This document shows positions 44,872 to 56,500 of a stretch of 64,000 bases of DNA, piece by piece. The DNA is from Coraliomargarita sinensis (lineage in GTDB: Bacteria > Verrucomicrobiota > Verrucomicrobiia > Opitutales > Coraliomargaritaceae). A program made the translations under genes and the position numbers. Every line of letters begins with the position of its first letter. Positions within the stretch are counted from its first letter, which is position 1. Location of the stretch: assembly GCF_003185655.1 (NCBI RefSeq), contig NZ_QHJQ01000004.1:303258-367257 (forward strand), in the 5' to 3' direction. Below the pieces are notes generated by a model. It saw only the letters and a program-made list of their open reading frames with translations, did no database searches and was not told the DNA's origin.

Positions 44872-46980
44872 TCATGGTGAGGAAATATCCACGACCAATC
44901 GGGCAAAGAGAGCTCCTTCGGGAGCGAGGCTCTGTGGTATGGCTACCTTGACCATGTCCACACCCTCCCCGTAGGCATCATCTGCTTCTGTAATCGTAAT
45001 GTCACTCGGTCCGACTCCTTGGTGAACTGCATCCGTCCAGCCTGCAAGATCGCTCCCGTATTGCACGCGGATAGAGGTCATCTGATCTAGGTGGGCCAGA
45101 TCATTTCTGCGGAATTGGAATACTAGTTTCCCATCAGGATCGGATGTCATGTCCAGCTGGGGTTCTATCAAAAGATCATCCGCTGGGTCCGTTGGATTTC
45201 CCATCAGCACCCACTCCAGCTCGGTGGCCAGACCACCACTATCCGCATCATTTGTGGGGTTTTTATCAGTAAGGGTCCCTGGAAATGAACCGTCCGCCCA
45301 ACGATCAAAAGGTGTTGGATTCAATGCCCAAGTGTGAAGCACCTGGGGTTCGTCAGGAAGTCCTTGAGAGTCCGCGTCAGGAGTCAGGAGAAGTTCCACG
45401 CGTGTCACCTCCCCGTCTGAAGCAGGTAGATTGATCGCTGCTGTCTTCAGGCCGGCTGCACTTGATGGACTAATAAACGGCAACCACTCTGCCCGTAGAA
45501 GATACGTACGGACGACGCCTCCCTGAGTGACCCGGAGGCTGGCATCACAACCAGCGGACGGACTGTAGATCTCCTGGGCCTCAAGTCGGTCCGCTTCTAC
45601 GGTCGGATCAAAGCGCTTGATTAAGCCAGCCGTGTACGGCCCGATGGGAGGATACACCATGCAAGCCTCGGGAGTTGGTCCTGACACGGATGCTAGCAGG
45701 CTGATCACTTCCACATCCCGCTCAATTGGATAGTTCACCCCATCAGGCGTCGCCAACGGATCCGTGTAGTCGGAGGTCGCCGGGTCCCAAGTGGCAAATT
45801 GCCCCAGGGACTCATTCCATGAAGCATAGTTAGCTTCCAAAAATTCCATCATCTCGGCAGATGAGTAATCCGAGAAGTGATTAAAGAGAAATGCCGGCTC
45901 CTGGTAGCCGGTTCCGCCACCGTGCATCGGATCGATTTTGTAAGTCCCGGTGGGCTGCCCGCCGACATTACCTGCCTGCACCGTACAGGGAATGAAAGTC
46001 ATGCTCCGCATATCAAACCCCCACGTAGGCCCAGCATGCACTTCCTTGTTAATGGTAGGGGGGTCGATCCCGTGCATCGCACCCTTGTAGGGATAGGAGG
46101 AACTATTACCCCAGTGAGGCAGTCCAAGCGTATGGCCCAGTTCATGGAACATGACTCCATGTTCAGTACCATTTCCTATACCGGCTAATGGAAACGACTT
46201 ACCGCCATTCGAATTGGTCCCATAGATATTCGTATAATAGACACTCACCCGCCCGTGGCGTCCTGCCGCAGCACTGAGAGCCAAATTCCACTCTCTGGCC
46301 GCATTGAGTTTGGATTCGAAATGTATATTCATACCCGTCTGATCCTTGTAATCCGCCGTGGAGCTAATCCGCACCGCAGGCGCAGGCCCGTCTCGCCATG
46401 GCGGAATCACCAGCTCAGGAAAAACCACATGTGGCACACGACGCAGATCAAGCTCCTTGATCGGGAGCTTTACTTCCAACTCTTCCGCCCAACCACTCGG
46501 GTAATCATCGTCGGTGTCCGCAAAATACTGCACATCGAACATCGTCAGTTTCAACTTGGTCGGGGCTCCGACTGCGATCCCTGAAACATTCTCACTCACT
46601 GCCCCTGCCGTAAGATCCACCGTCATCCCGGGTTTCACCCAGTCCGCGGGAATCACTGCCGTAAAGCTGTCGTCCAAGCTATGTTGAACGACTCCCGGAC
46701 CATCAGGAATCGACGCAGGCAAGGTAGCTGGACCGGATAGAGAAAGGTTCAATGTCGCCCCATCAAGATGAACGGCCGCATTCACAACGGGTGATGCCGG
46801 AGTCGAAGGATCGGTGACATGCACCTTGATGAGAGTCTCTCTCTCACCCACCAACCTGAAGTAGGGATCAGTTGGCTTCATCACGTGTGTCTGCGCAAAA
46901 TAAACGGCATCGATATTCACTGCCATTGCTTGGCCCAGCAGAAGGGTTGCCGTTAAAATAAATAGTTGGAAATACTTCAT
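44872..46980 (-). CDS. Secreted zinc metalloprotease, M66-like (StcE-related)
   Basis: 702 aa from the ATG at 46980, giving a signal peptide (FQLFILTATLLLGQAMA). Residues ~25-195 are beta-rich. Zinc ligands and catalytic Glu are in MFHELGHTLGLPHWG, the extended HExxHxxGxxH of metzincin-like M66 enzymes, with SVYYTNIYGTNSNGG upstream and PAFLFNHFSDYSSAEMMEFL after it. Dictomallein/StcE types cut mucin-like glycoproteins, so a role against glycosylated polymers is possible. The last ~110 residues (FRRNDLAHLDQMTSIRVQYG, then SDLAGWTDAVH) appear to match the C-terminus of the subtilase at 58293. Strongly divergent in orientation from the neighbouring 2-oxoglutarate dehydrogenase cluster. Confidence 0.8.
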   Translation of the reverse strand: MKYFQLFILTATLLLGQAMAVNIDAVYFAQTHVMKPTDPYFRLVGERETLIKVHVTDPSTPASPVVNAAVHLDGATLNLSLSGPATLPASIPDGPGVVQHSLDDSFTAVIPADWVKPGMTVDLTAGAVSENVSGIAVGAPTKLKLTMFDVQYFADTDDDYPSGWAEELEVKLPIKELDLRRVPHVVFPELVIPPWRDGPAPAVRISSTADYKDQTGMNIHFESKLNAAREWNLALSAAAGRHGRVSVYYTNIYGTNSNGGKSFPLAGIGNGTEHGVMFHELGHTLGLPHWGNSSSYPYKGAMHGIDPPTINKEVHAGPTWGFDMRSMTFIPCTVQAGNVGGQPTGTYKIDPMHGGGTGYQEPAFLFNHFSDYSSAEMMEFLEANYASWNESLGQFATWDPATSDYTDPLATPDGVNYPIERDVEVISLLASVSGPTPEACMVYPPIGPYTAGLIKRFDPTVEADRLEAQEIYSPSAGCDASLRVTQGGVVRTYLLRAEWLPFISPSSAAGLKTAAINLPASDGEVTRVELLLTPDADSQGLPDEPQVLHTWALNPTPFDRWADGSFPGTLTDKNPTNDADSGGLATELEWVLMGNPTDPADDLLIEPQLDMTSDPDGKLVFQFRRNDLAHLDQMTSIRVQYGSDLAGWTDAVHQGVGPSDITITEADDAYGEGVDMVKVAIPQSLAPEGALFARLVVDISSP

Positions 46981-47210
46981 CGTCCAAAGTGGTCTCACAA
47001 GCATGTTGCTGGGAATTGGACAAAAAGGCGCGATTTTGAGAACGCACGACATTCTGTCCCTAGAGATAAGCCGTTCTTCATAGACTCAAATTTTACTCGA
47101 TCAAGCTCCTCTGACTTTCCCGCCCTGTATTAATTTCATACAGCCTAAAAGATGAAATCGCACAGCAAAAGTGGTTCGCAAAATGACCCTTTCTCAACTT
47201 GAAGGGACCT

Positions 47211-47642
47211 CTAGCTCAACCACACGACGGCTAAAAAAGTGAGCAGGCCCAGAACGGTCGCCACCATCGTCGCACCGCGCAAGCGGGGCAACTGCCAGGC
47301 CATGATGAAACCGGACAACCGGATGATCGCCAGCATCAGCGCGAAGAAAGCCGCATAAACCTTAAAGATATTACTGCCCTTGGCCTTATGCAACTGGACC
47401 AAGGCGCGATACCAAGTCGTCTCTTTTATCCTGAGTTTGGCGACCATGGGGTCGGTCGTCGGCTCAAGAACGACGTCTTTTGAAGAGCCGGTCCACTCCA
47501 GTAAAAAGTGGCTGCCATAGGTTTTGAGCTTCGGCTTACCTTTGGGGCGGCTCAATTCCCGCTCCTGCAACTCCGTCTGAACCATCGCCAGCAGCTGCTC
47601 GAAGTCGGCGGAGATCGGCTGTTCCAGCGTGATCTCGTGCAC
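47211..47642 (-). CDS. Membrane-anchored hypothetical protein (PepSY-associated-like), start uncertain
   Basis: 143 aa from a GTG at 47642. It has a soluble N-terminal part (LEQPISADFEQLLAMVQTEL, SHFLLEWTGSSKDVVLEPTT) and two C-terminal membrane helices (VYAAFFALMLAIIRLSGFIM, and TMVATVLGLLTFLAVVWLS). The pattern resembles PepSY-TM-associated proteins. The frame stays open upstream without an ATG, reading ITGALYTWGSKGTYKTEV, which looks like real coding sequence; a one-base loss in a T-run at 47695-47698 would separate it from an in-frame first helix. So the gene may be frameshifted, or start by GTG. Function not determined. Confidence 0.5.
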   Translation of the reverse strand: MHEITLEQPISADFEQLLAMVQTELQERELSRPKGKPKLKTYGSHFLLEWTGSSKDVVLEPTTDPMVAKLRIKETTWYRALVQLHKAKGSNIFKVYAAFFALMLAIIRLSGFIMAWQLPRLRGATMVATVLGLLTFLAVVWLS

Positions 47643-47837
47643 TTCGGTTTTATAGGTGCCCTTGCTCCCCCAAGTATAAAGAGCACCGGTAATTAAAACA
47701 TTACGCTGCCGGCAAAGTAAATGCCGCCAACAGCGAATGTAGCATCATAATGGTTTGTCTGTTCACCACCTTTGCTTAATTTGCAGGCCAATCTCGAATT
47801 TTCCGGCGGATTGGCAAGACAACAGCGATAGATAAAG

Positions 47838-49295
47838 ATGCGAATTGCAATTATACACTACCATCTCAAGCGCGGCGGCGTCACGCGGGTTGTGGAATCC
47901 ACTCTGCGTGGATTTGAAAGTCTGGAACCGACACTCGAATGCGTGGTGCTGGGGGGCGAAGTGCCGGAGGACTTTCGCTACAAGAATTGCGCACGGGTCG
48001 TCGAGGGACTCCACTACTCGAACGCACAAAGCGTGACACCGGATTCCCACATCTTACTGGACCGTATCCGTGTTGCAGCACGAGACGCACTTGGCGGCGA
48101 TCCGGACCTCTGGCACATTCACAACCATTCACTGGGCAAAAACAATGCCATGTCCGGCGTTATTGCCGCATTAGCCGAAGCCGGCGAACGGGTGCTCCTG
48201 CACATGCACGACTTTGCCGAAGATGGTCGGCCGGCAAACTATCAGGTGAACCTGGAACGACCCGAATATGCACGAAACATCTATCCGGATACCCCGAATG
48301 TTCACTATGGCGTGCTTAACGGTCGGGACTACGCTATCTTAAAACAAGCGAGCATCCAGCCGGAGCGCCTGCATTTGCTGGCGAATCCGGTCGACGCAGG
48401 TCCAACACAACAGGTAGACAACACGAGCACGATACTCGGCACACTCGATGCCAAGCGGCTCTTCCTCTACCCCGTCCGCGCCGTGCGCCGAAAAAACTTC
48501 GGGGAAATGCTCCTCCGGGCCGCGGCTGCCGAAGACGGCGACGTCTTTGCCACCACACTGGGCCCGACGAATCAGAACTTCGTCACAGCTTATAACAACT
48601 GGCAGGCTCTCGCCCATGAACTCGAACTGCCTGTCCGATTTGGCATCGGCGAAACCGGTGGGTGGTCCTTTGAAACCATCATGCAGTCGGCGCACGCCAT
48701 CCTAAGCACAAGTATTGCCGAGGGCTTCGGGCTCGCTTTCCTTGAACCCTGGCTTTTCGGAAAACCCATTATCGGGCGGGATCTGCCCGAGATCACTGCC
48801 GATTTCAAAGCCCACGGGATCCACCTTGAGGGCCTTTACGAGAGTCTGCCAGTCCCTATAAGCTGGATCGATATGAACCTGCTCGAAGCAGAGCTCCATC
48901 GCGAACTGGAAAAAGCCTACACCGCATACCAGCGTCCCTTGCCGAAGGACGCCGTAGAGAGAGCCGTATCCGCCATAAGCCCTGACCCGGAACACATCGA
49001 CTTCGCGGGAATGAATGAAGCGCTTCAACAGGATGTTATCCGGCGAGTGCGTTCCGATTCGGAAGCTCGACAGGCCTTGCCCGAGCTGGGCAACACAGCC
49101 GATCCTGCGTCGATCAGCGAAAACGCGGAAAAGATCGAATTAAACTATGGCTTGGAGCACTATGTCGAAAAACTCGTTGATCTCTATAAATCCATAGGCT
49201 CCGCCGATCAAAACACCGAACCACAATACTACGACCCGGACAAAATCCTCGACGGATTTTTACAGCCCGAGCGCTTTCGCCTGCTTCGAACTTAA
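47838..49295 (+). CDS. GT-B fold glycosyltransferase (GT4-like)
   Basis: 485 aa. The N-terminal MRIAIIHYHLKRGGVTRVVE (GGxxxV acceptor-side loop) and the donor site AHAILSTSIAEGFGLAFLEP, with WLFGKPIIGRDLPEI, are classic GT-B features. LHMHDFAEDGRP and RLFLYPVRAVRRKNFGEMLL are also conserved. It would move a sugar from an NDP-sugar to an unknown acceptor, perhaps a storage glycan or compatible solute. The HAD-family hydrolase gene starts 79 bp downstream, and a paired transferase plus phosphatase often makes phospho-sugar products free. This is inference from neighbourhood. Confidence 0.88.
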   Translation: MRIAIIHYHLKRGGVTRVVESTLRGFESLEPTLECVVLGGEVPEDFRYKNCARVVEGLHYSNAQSVTPDSHILLDRIRVAARDALGGDPDLWHIHNHSLGKNNAMSGVIAALAEAGERVLLHMHDFAEDGRPANYQVNLERPEYARNIYPDTPNVHYGVLNGRDYAILKQASIQPERLHLLANPVDAGPTQQVDNTSTILGTLDAKRLFLYPVRAVRRKNFGEMLLRAAAAEDGDVFATTLGPTNQNFVTAYNNWQALAHELELPVRFGIGETGGWSFETIMQSAHAILSTSIAEGFGLAFLEPWLFGKPIIGRDLPEITADFKAHGIHLEGLYESLPVPISWIDMNLLEAELHRELEKAYTAYQRPLPKDAVERAVSAISPDPEHIDFAGMNEALQQDVIRRVRSDSEARQALPELGNTADPASISENAEKIELNYGLEHYVEKLVDLYKSIGSADQNTEPQYYDPDKILDGFLQPERFRLLRT

Positions 49296-49373
49296 TATCC
49301 AGAAAACAGAAAACAGAGATCAGAATTGTATGGTCGAACCTACAGATTAACCCGTATTGAATCATAATACCAG

Positions 49374-50270
49374 ATGACAAATTCCCTCTGGCTTAAGCTC
49401 ATAAAAGATCGGCGACAGAACGATCCGGTCACTCCGCCCGCGGACGCGAATCTATGTCTGCCTCAGATCAGCGGAATCAAAGCCGTTGTCTTCGACGTTT
49501 ACGGCACCCTATTCAGCTCCGGTGTGGGCGACATCAGTCTGGCGACCGAGGACAATCGCGATACAGCCATCCGCGCCGTGCTCTCTGATAACGGGGTGCA
49601 GATTCTCGCATCCGCCGAGGGCATCCGGTTTGACGGAATTTTACATGACTTGATCCATCAGCACCAGAACCGACGCCGCGCCGACGGTATCGAATACCCC
49701 GAGGTAGAAATCCGCGCCGTCTGGTCGGATTTAATCGAATCGCTACGCGCCCAAGGCCTGATCGAGGCCCAGATCGAGCCGGCCATCGACACCCTGGTCA
49801 TCGACTACGAGACCCGCGTCAACGCGATCCAACCCATGCCCGAGCTGGCCGAAGTTCTCTCGGAACTTCGCGCGCGGGGCCTGACCCTCAGCATCATTTC
49901 CAACGCCCAGTTCTATACGCCTCTCCTCTTTTCAGCCTTTCTCGGGAAAAACATCGACGAACTCGGCTTTTGCTCGAAATGCAACGTCTGGTCCTACGCC
50001 GAACTGGAGGGGAAGCCATCGCAGCAACTCTACCAACTCGCCGCAGAGCGACTCGAAAAGCACCACCGAATCCCCGCGGAAGCCTGCCTCTACGTGGGCA
50101 ACGACATGCGCAACGACATTTGGCCTGCCCGGGCCTTGGGCTTTCGCACCGCCCTTTTCGCCGGCGATCACCTCTCGCTTCGCCGGCGGAAGAACCATCC
50201 GGCCTGCGCCAAACTGCAGGCCGATGCGGAGATCACCGAACTGAAACAGATTTTGGAGATGATTGATTGA
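49374..50270 (+). CDS. HAD-superfamily hydrolase
   Basis: 298 aa. Motif I is VVFDVYGTLFSSG, the D-x-Y-G-T form of haloacid-dehalogenase-like enzymes where the second Asp is replaced by Tyr. Motif II is LSIISNAQFYTPLL, motif III the Lys in LEGKPSQQLY, and motif IV YVGNDMRNDIWPARALGFRT. A helical cap lies between (~85-160). The class includes phosphatases, dehalogenases and phosphonatases. With the glycosyltransferase 79 bp upstream it may dephosphorylate a sugar-phosphate product. The N-terminal 30 residues precede the fold and are unlikely to be a signal. Confidence 0.88.
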   Translation: MTNSLWLKLIKDRRQNDPVTPPADANLCLPQISGIKAVVFDVYGTLFSSGVGDISLATEDNRDTAIRAVLSDNGVQILASAEGIRFDGILHDLIHQHQNRRRADGIEYPEVEIRAVWSDLIESLRAQGLIEAQIEPAIDTLVIDYETRVNAIQPMPELAEVLSELRARGLTLSIISNAQFYTPLLFSAFLGKNIDELGFCSKCNVWSYAELEGKPSQQLYQLAAERLEKHHRIPAEACLYVGNDMRNDIWPARALGFRTALFAGDHLSLRRRKNHPACAKLQADAEITELKQILEMID

Positions 50271-50331
50271 AAATAGCTGAAAAAACTCCTTGATTCTCAC
50301 GACCAAGGCGATTTGCTCTTCCGCTTTTCCC

Positions 50332-50646
50332 ATGAAAGCCACTATCAAAACACAAGGCCGCCAATTTACCGTCACCGAGGGCGATATCCTCAAGGTCAAC
50401 TCCTTCCCCGGCACAAATGCCGGTGATTCCGTTGACATCAACGAGGTCCTCATGATCGGTGAAGGTGCCGACGCACGCTTCGGCAGTCCCCTCCTCGAGG
50501 GCGCCAGCGTCAAGGCAACCATCCTCGAAAACAAGAAAGACAAGAAGGTTGTCGTCTTTAAAAAGAAGCGTCGCCAAGGCTACAAAAAACGCCGCGGTCA
50601 CCGCCAACATCTTTCCGTGATCAAAATCGAATCGATCAACGGATAA
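50332..50646 (+). CDS. rplU: 50S ribosomal protein L21
   Basis: 104 aa from the ATG at 50332; the frame is open to 50290 but the family begins with [69 protein letters not shown] and [13 protein letters not shown] ending are L21. The protein binds 23S rRNA and L20. It is followed 24 bp later by rpmA, the usual order rplU-rpmA. Confidence 0.98.
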   Translation: MKATIKTQGRQFTVTEGDILKVNSFPGTNAGDSVDINEVLMIGEGADARFGSPLLEGASVKATILENKKDKKVVVFKKKRRQGYKKRRGHRQHLSVIKIESING

Positions 50647-50670
50647 CCCTCAACACGGAGACTTCACAAT

Positions 50671-50925
50671 ATGTCACACAAAAAAGGTCAGGGAACATCC
50701 CGCAACGGACGCGACAGTAATTCCAAGCGCCTCGGCGTGAAGAAGTTCGGCGGCGAAAATGTGATCGCCGGCAACATCATCATGCGCCAACGCGGCACAC
50801 GCTACCACCCCGGCGCCAACGTCGGTATGGGTCGCGACTACACGCTGTTTGCACTGAAGAACGGTAATGTCGCTTTCGACCGTGCGCACCGCAAGGTGAA
50901 CGTCGTCGAAGCAGCCAGCGCCTAA
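50671..50925 (+). CDS. rpmA: 50S ribosomal protein L27
   Basis: 84 aa. The N-terminus [20 protein letters not shown] is the canonical peptidyl-transferase-centre tail, without the Firmicutes-type cleavable extension. [20 protein letters not shown] and [20 protein letters not shown] follow. The N-terminal tail reaches the P-site tRNA end. Second gene of the rplU-rpmA pair, ending 25 bp before the terminator at 50951. Confidence 0.98.
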   Translation: MSHKKGQGTSRNGRDSNSKRLGVKKFGGENVIAGNIIMRQRGTRYHPGANVGMGRDYTLFALKNGNVAFDRAHRKVNVVEAASA

Positions 50926-50950
50926 GCATTTTCGTTCGACAAAACTTTCA

Positions 50951-50985
50951 AAATCCCGCCTCCTTATCGGAGCGGGATTTTTTTA
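50951..50985 (+). terminator. Intrinsic terminator of rplU-rpmA
   Basis: Stem AAATCCCGC with CTCC, loop TTATC, GGAG and CGGGATTT, with one bulged base, followed by TTTTTTT. The next gene's ATG directly follows the T-run. Confidence 0.88.
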
Positions 50986-51344
50986 TGAACAACGATAAGC
51001 TACTCGAGGAATTACGGGCTCAGCGGGAGCTTATCCAAAAACACCTGCAATGGCTCAACGAAAATATTGCCGCACTCGACAACAAGGAGGCGACCAGCGA
51101 GACAACAGACAAGAAACTGACGAGCAAGCTCAGGGAAGCTGCTTCTGAAAAGCTCGCTGCACCCGAAAGCGCTGCAACGCCGGAAATTCTGAATAACGAC
51201 GAACTGGATAAGGAATTCGGCAAATACAAGGCACCCGCCGGCAATGACTTCATGAGGGCCAAGATCGGCTGCCTGGTTCTTTTTGTTCTCAGCACCCTAC
51301 TCTTTCTATTTTTGCTTTTCGGGCTGCCCTATTTGCTTGATTGA
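50985..51344 (+). CDS. Small coiled-coil protein with a C-terminal membrane helix
   Basis: 119 aa. The first ~45 residues form a coiled-coil-like helix (KLLEELRAQRELIQKHLQWL, NENIAALDNKEA); the middle is Thr/Ala/Glu-rich and likely disordered. Residues ~95-115 (CLVLFVLSTLLFLFLLFGLP) make a single membrane anchor. Its start codon lies right after the terminator stem of rpmA, so its mRNA may be read-through or begin inside. No family is recognised; tail-anchored adaptor or structural role is a guess. Confidence 0.7.
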   Translation: MNNDKLLEELRAQRELIQKHLQWLNENIAALDNKEATSETTDKKLTSKLREAASEKLAAPESAATPEILNNDELDKEFGKYKAPAGNDFMRAKIGCLVLFVLSTLLFLFLLFGLPYLLD

Positions 51345-51412
51345 TCGAAAATATCTGAAAATTCACTTGATCTCCAAACACAAGCTCATCTACTGCTGTC
51401 ATAGTTTCTGAT

Positions 51413-51486
<74 letters not shown>

Positions 51487-51729
51487 GGCTTCGCAGGAGC
51501 GAAGCAACAGCGAAGGCTATCACGCCGGATTATATTGTAGGCGGGAGGCTTCTCATCAGAGAAGCGCAGGCGGACCGAACGGGCACGATTTTAATCTTGC
51601 AGGGAGCCGCAGGCACTCTACCTTCGCGCGCTCCCCGGGGGATTGGAATCCTCCTTTGCGCTTAAAGCGTGGGGCCAACAATCAAACCTCAACCATTACT
51701 GCGCTCCTGCGCAGTCCATATACAGTCAA

Positions 51730-53388
<1,659 letters not shown>

Positions 53389-53411
53389 GTCTTCCTGTCG
53401 ACCAACATTTC

Positions 53412-53440
53412 AAAGCCCCCGCTTGTCGGGGGCTTTTTTA
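53412..53440 (+). terminator. Intrinsic terminator of rpsA
   Basis: AAAGCCCCC and GGGGGCTTT pair across a 7-base loop and are followed by TTTTA. Confidence 0.92.
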
Positions 53441-53471
53441 TGCCCATGCTCCGTCTCATACTTCTTCCAGC

Positions 53472-56447
53472 ATGAACAAACCTCCTCCTACATTTGATTC
53501 CGCCTTTCTGCGTGAGCTCGCAGGTGGTCTGGTCTTCAAAGCCGGTGAACGGCTCTTCGAATCACACTCGGTTCTTTCCGCGAGTTGGGAGAGCCCGGTT
53601 CTTGTCGGAAAGGTCAAAGGCCAGGATCAGGTCTACGAACCACAGCTCAATCTGCGTTCGACGGTTTTTGCGGATAACCGCTGCACTTGTCCGGATGGTC
53701 GCAAGCGCAAGGTATGTGCTCATGCCATTGCTGCCGCGATCCATTATCAGGCCTGCAAAGAGGAGCAACAGAACGAAGAATCGGCTCAAGCGCCGGAAGA
53801 CCTGATCGAACCTGATCTGTCACCCGAACCGGAGCAACCCCGGCTAAAATCCATCCGGGTCTCGGAAGAAGGCACACGCCTGCGACTACTGGTCTTCCTG
53901 CCACCTAATTTGGAAGCAGCCGCCCAACGAAGTGCGATTGTGGTCAAACTCGACGCCGCGGCCGGACGCGAAATCATAGCTCTGAACAAGCTAAGCCCAA
54001 CCAAGTCCTATGCCACCAGCGAGGGACAGGAGAAAGCACTCCACCTGATTGAATCCTGGTGCGGTGGCAAACTGGCTGCCCTCCTACAACTCACGAAGCA
54101 ACGCCTCCGCCATCTTCTGGGGGCCCTGGAAGACGAACCGGTCGTTTACTGGGTGAAGAAACCGAACGAACCGATCGCCTGGGAAGGTGGAAAACTGGCC
54201 GGAGTGCACGATTATCTCGAATTGACGGACGAGGAGAAAGAGGAGCCCGTCGACACACCTGCCACCGCCGATCCGCCCAAAAAGGAAATTCCATCCGGCG
54301 TAAATTTAAGAGAGCCGTCGAGGCCCAACCCACGCCAATTGGCCGAATCAAAAGGCAAACGTCTCTTCCAAACCAAGCGGGGTGACTTTCCTGCCGCTTC
54401 CATGGTAGCGGAATCAATGGAAGGCTACGCGACGAACCGCGTAGTCGTGGATGGCTCGCCCAACTTTCTGGCCGTCCGTTTACCAGTGCATGACGACACC
54501 TTACAGCCTCTGAGAGAGCTCTTGAAAAAGTCAGGCTTCATGCTCGAACCTTCCAATCGCAAATGGTGGCTTCGCGACCGTCATAAAACCCTAAATTTTC
54601 TGGCCGGACATTGGCGTGCGCTCAAAGAAGACTGGCAGGCGGAATTTACGGAAAACTTCGAAGCCAAGTTTGCAGAGGTCGAACTCTCTTCGATTAATGT
54701 GCAAACCAAGCAAGAAGCCGGGCGCTTTTTTCTGGATGTCAGCCTGAGTGCCGATTCCGACGAGATGGAGCTGCGCAAAGCCATCGCCAGCGGTAAAAGC
54801 TATGTGGGCCGGGAAGATGGCCCCATCACCCTACTCGACCGGAATTCGGTTGATCGCCTGCATAAGATCGAGAAAGCCGTCAGCGGGCAGGCAGACCGCC
54901 CTTTCACCCCGACCTTCAGCAAACGTCTGGAAACCGCCGAACTGGTCGACGTCGAAGACCTGCTCGAAGAAGCGTGCGAAGGCTGGCAACCCCCACAGGC
55001 CTGGCAATCCCGCAGCCGCGCGCTGAAGCAAGTCGGCGCCCTGGAACCCGCACCGGTTCGGCCGGGGTTCGATGCCATTCTACGCACCTACCAGCGAATC
55101 GGGGTCGCCTGGCTCTGGCACCTCTACCGCAACGAACTCGGCGGCATCCTCGCCGACGAGATGGGGTTGGGTAAAACGCTGCAGGCACTCGCCCTCATCG
55201 AATGCATTCGTGATCAGGAAGATGACAAAGCGCCGGCACTGGTGGTCTGCCCGGCCAGCCTGGTGGAAAACTGGATTCGGGAAGCAGCCCGATTTACCCC
55301 GAAGTTGAAGCTGCAAAAACACCACGGTCCCAAAAGAGCCAAGGAACCGGTGGTGTTGGAAGACGCCGATCTGGTCATTACCTCATACGGCACCCTGCGC
55401 CAGGATGCCGAGCTACTGACGACAATGGACTGGTCCGTCGTGATCGGTGACGAAGCCCAGCACATTAAAAATCGTCGCAGCCAAAACGCCAAGACCCTCA
55501 CCCGTCTGCACAGCAGAGGCCGCTTTCTCCTGACCGGCACACCGGTGGAAAACTCTCTAGATGACCTGCTCTCGCTCTTCACCTTCCTCATGCCCGGCTA
55601 TTTGGAAAAGGCGGCGCCGAAACTGACTCAGGAGGACCGCGCCTGGCACAACAACCGGCAAACATCGCGCGCCGCCTCCTACATCCTTCGCCGCACGAAA
55701 AAGGAGGTAGCCCCCGAACTGCCGGATAAAATTGAAAAGACCTTCTTCTGTGAGCTCGGCAGCAAACAGCAGCGCTTCTACCAGGACACCCTGGAAAAGA
55801 CGCGAAAAGAAATCTTCAATTTGGAAATGTCCGGAGCCAACGAGGGCCGCCTGAAATTTGCCGCCTTTACGGAGTTGCTTCGCCTGCGTCAGGCCTGCGT
55901 CGACCCGCGCATTCTGGACGATACTTTTGCCGCCAAAGAGTCGACCAAATTAGCCGCCTTCGACGAGGTGCTCGACGAGTGTCTGGACAACGGCAGCCGC
56001 ATGCTGGTCTTCTCCAGCTTCGTCACAGCGCTCAAGCTTCTTGCCGAGCATCTGAAGAAAAAAGGGCATCGCTATGCCTACCTTGATGGTTCGACCAAGA
56101 ACCGGCTCGATATCTGCGATCAGTTCAACAGTGACGACAGCATTCCGGTCTTCCTTATTTCCCTAAAGGCGGGCGGTACCGGCCTCAACCTTACCGGAGC
56201 GGATACGGTCCTCCACTACGACCCCTGGTGGAACCCGGCTGCGGAAGCTCAGGCCACCGACCGGGCCCACCGGATCGGTCAGGAGAAAGTGGTCACCAGC
56301 ATCAAGCTGATTGCCACCGACACGGTGGAAGAAAAAGTTCTGGAACTTCAGGCGAAAAAAGCGGCTCTGCTGCAGGAACTTTTCGAAGAAAGCGAAGCCG
56401 CGAATGCCAAAGTGAGCCTAGAGGACATCAAGGGTCTGCTCAAATAG
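53472..56447 (+). CDS. SWIM zinc-finger plus SNF2-family helicase
   Basis: 991 aa. Residues ~55-100 hold a SWIM zinc finger ([21 protein letters not shown]-x-C..C-x-H). A middle region of unclear fold (~110-500) follows. The ATPase core at ~530-990 has motif [18 protein letters not shown], motif [21 protein letters not shown], motif [23 protein letters not shown], and the C-terminal helicase with [40 protein letters not shown] and [14 protein letters not shown]. These are dsDNA-translocating SNF2/RapA-type enzymes; bacterial SWIM-SNF2 proteins are probably repair or transcription-associated remodellers. It is transcribed in line with rpsA but behind its terminator. Confidence 0.93.
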   Translation: MNKPPPTFDSAFLRELAGGLVFKAGERLFESHSVLSASWESPVLVGKVKGQDQVYEPQLNLRSTVFADNRCTCPDGRKRKVCAHAIAAAIHYQACKEEQQNEESAQAPEDLIEPDLSPEPEQPRLKSIRVSEEGTRLRLLVFLPPNLEAAAQRSAIVVKLDAAAGREIIALNKLSPTKSYATSEGQEKALHLIESWCGGKLAALLQLTKQRLRHLLGALEDEPVVYWVKKPNEPIAWEGGKLAGVHDYLELTDEEKEEPVDTPATADPPKKEIPSGVNLREPSRPNPRQLAESKGKRLFQTKRGDFPAASMVAESMEGYATNRVVVDGSPNFLAVRLPVHDDTLQPLRELLKKSGFMLEPSNRKWWLRDRHKTLNFLAGHWRALKEDWQAEFTENFEAKFAEVELSSINVQTKQEAGRFFLDVSLSADSDEMELRKAIASGKSYVGREDGPITLLDRNSVDRLHKIEKAVSGQADRPFTPTFSKRLETAELVDVEDLLEEACEGWQPPQAWQSRSRALKQVGALEPAPVRPGFDAILRTYQRIGVAWLWHLYRNELGGILADEMGLGKTLQALALIECIRDQEDDKAPALVVCPASLVENWIREAARFTPKLKLQKHHGPKRAKEPVVLEDADLVITSYGTLRQDAELLTTMDWSVVIGDEAQHIKNRRSQNAKTLTRLHSRGRFLLTGTPVENSLDDLLSLFTFLMPGYLEKAAPKLTQEDRAWHNNRQTSRAASYILRRTKKEVAPELPDKIEKTFFCELGSKQQRFYQDTLEKTRKEIFNLEMSGANEGRLKFAAFTELLRLRQACVDPRILDDTFAAKESTKLAAFDEVLDECLDNGSRMLVFSSFVTALKLLAEHLKKKGHRYAYLDGSTKNRLDICDQFNSDDSIPVFLISLKAGGTGLNLTGADTVLHYDPWWNPAAEAQATDRAHRIGQEKVVTSIKLIATDTVEEKVLELQAKKAALLQELFEESEAANAKVSLEDIKGLLK

Positions 56448-56500
56448 AAGCGCCCCCGGCGACCGTGGAGCCCGCTTTCAGCTTCTTGCCGGAGCCATTG

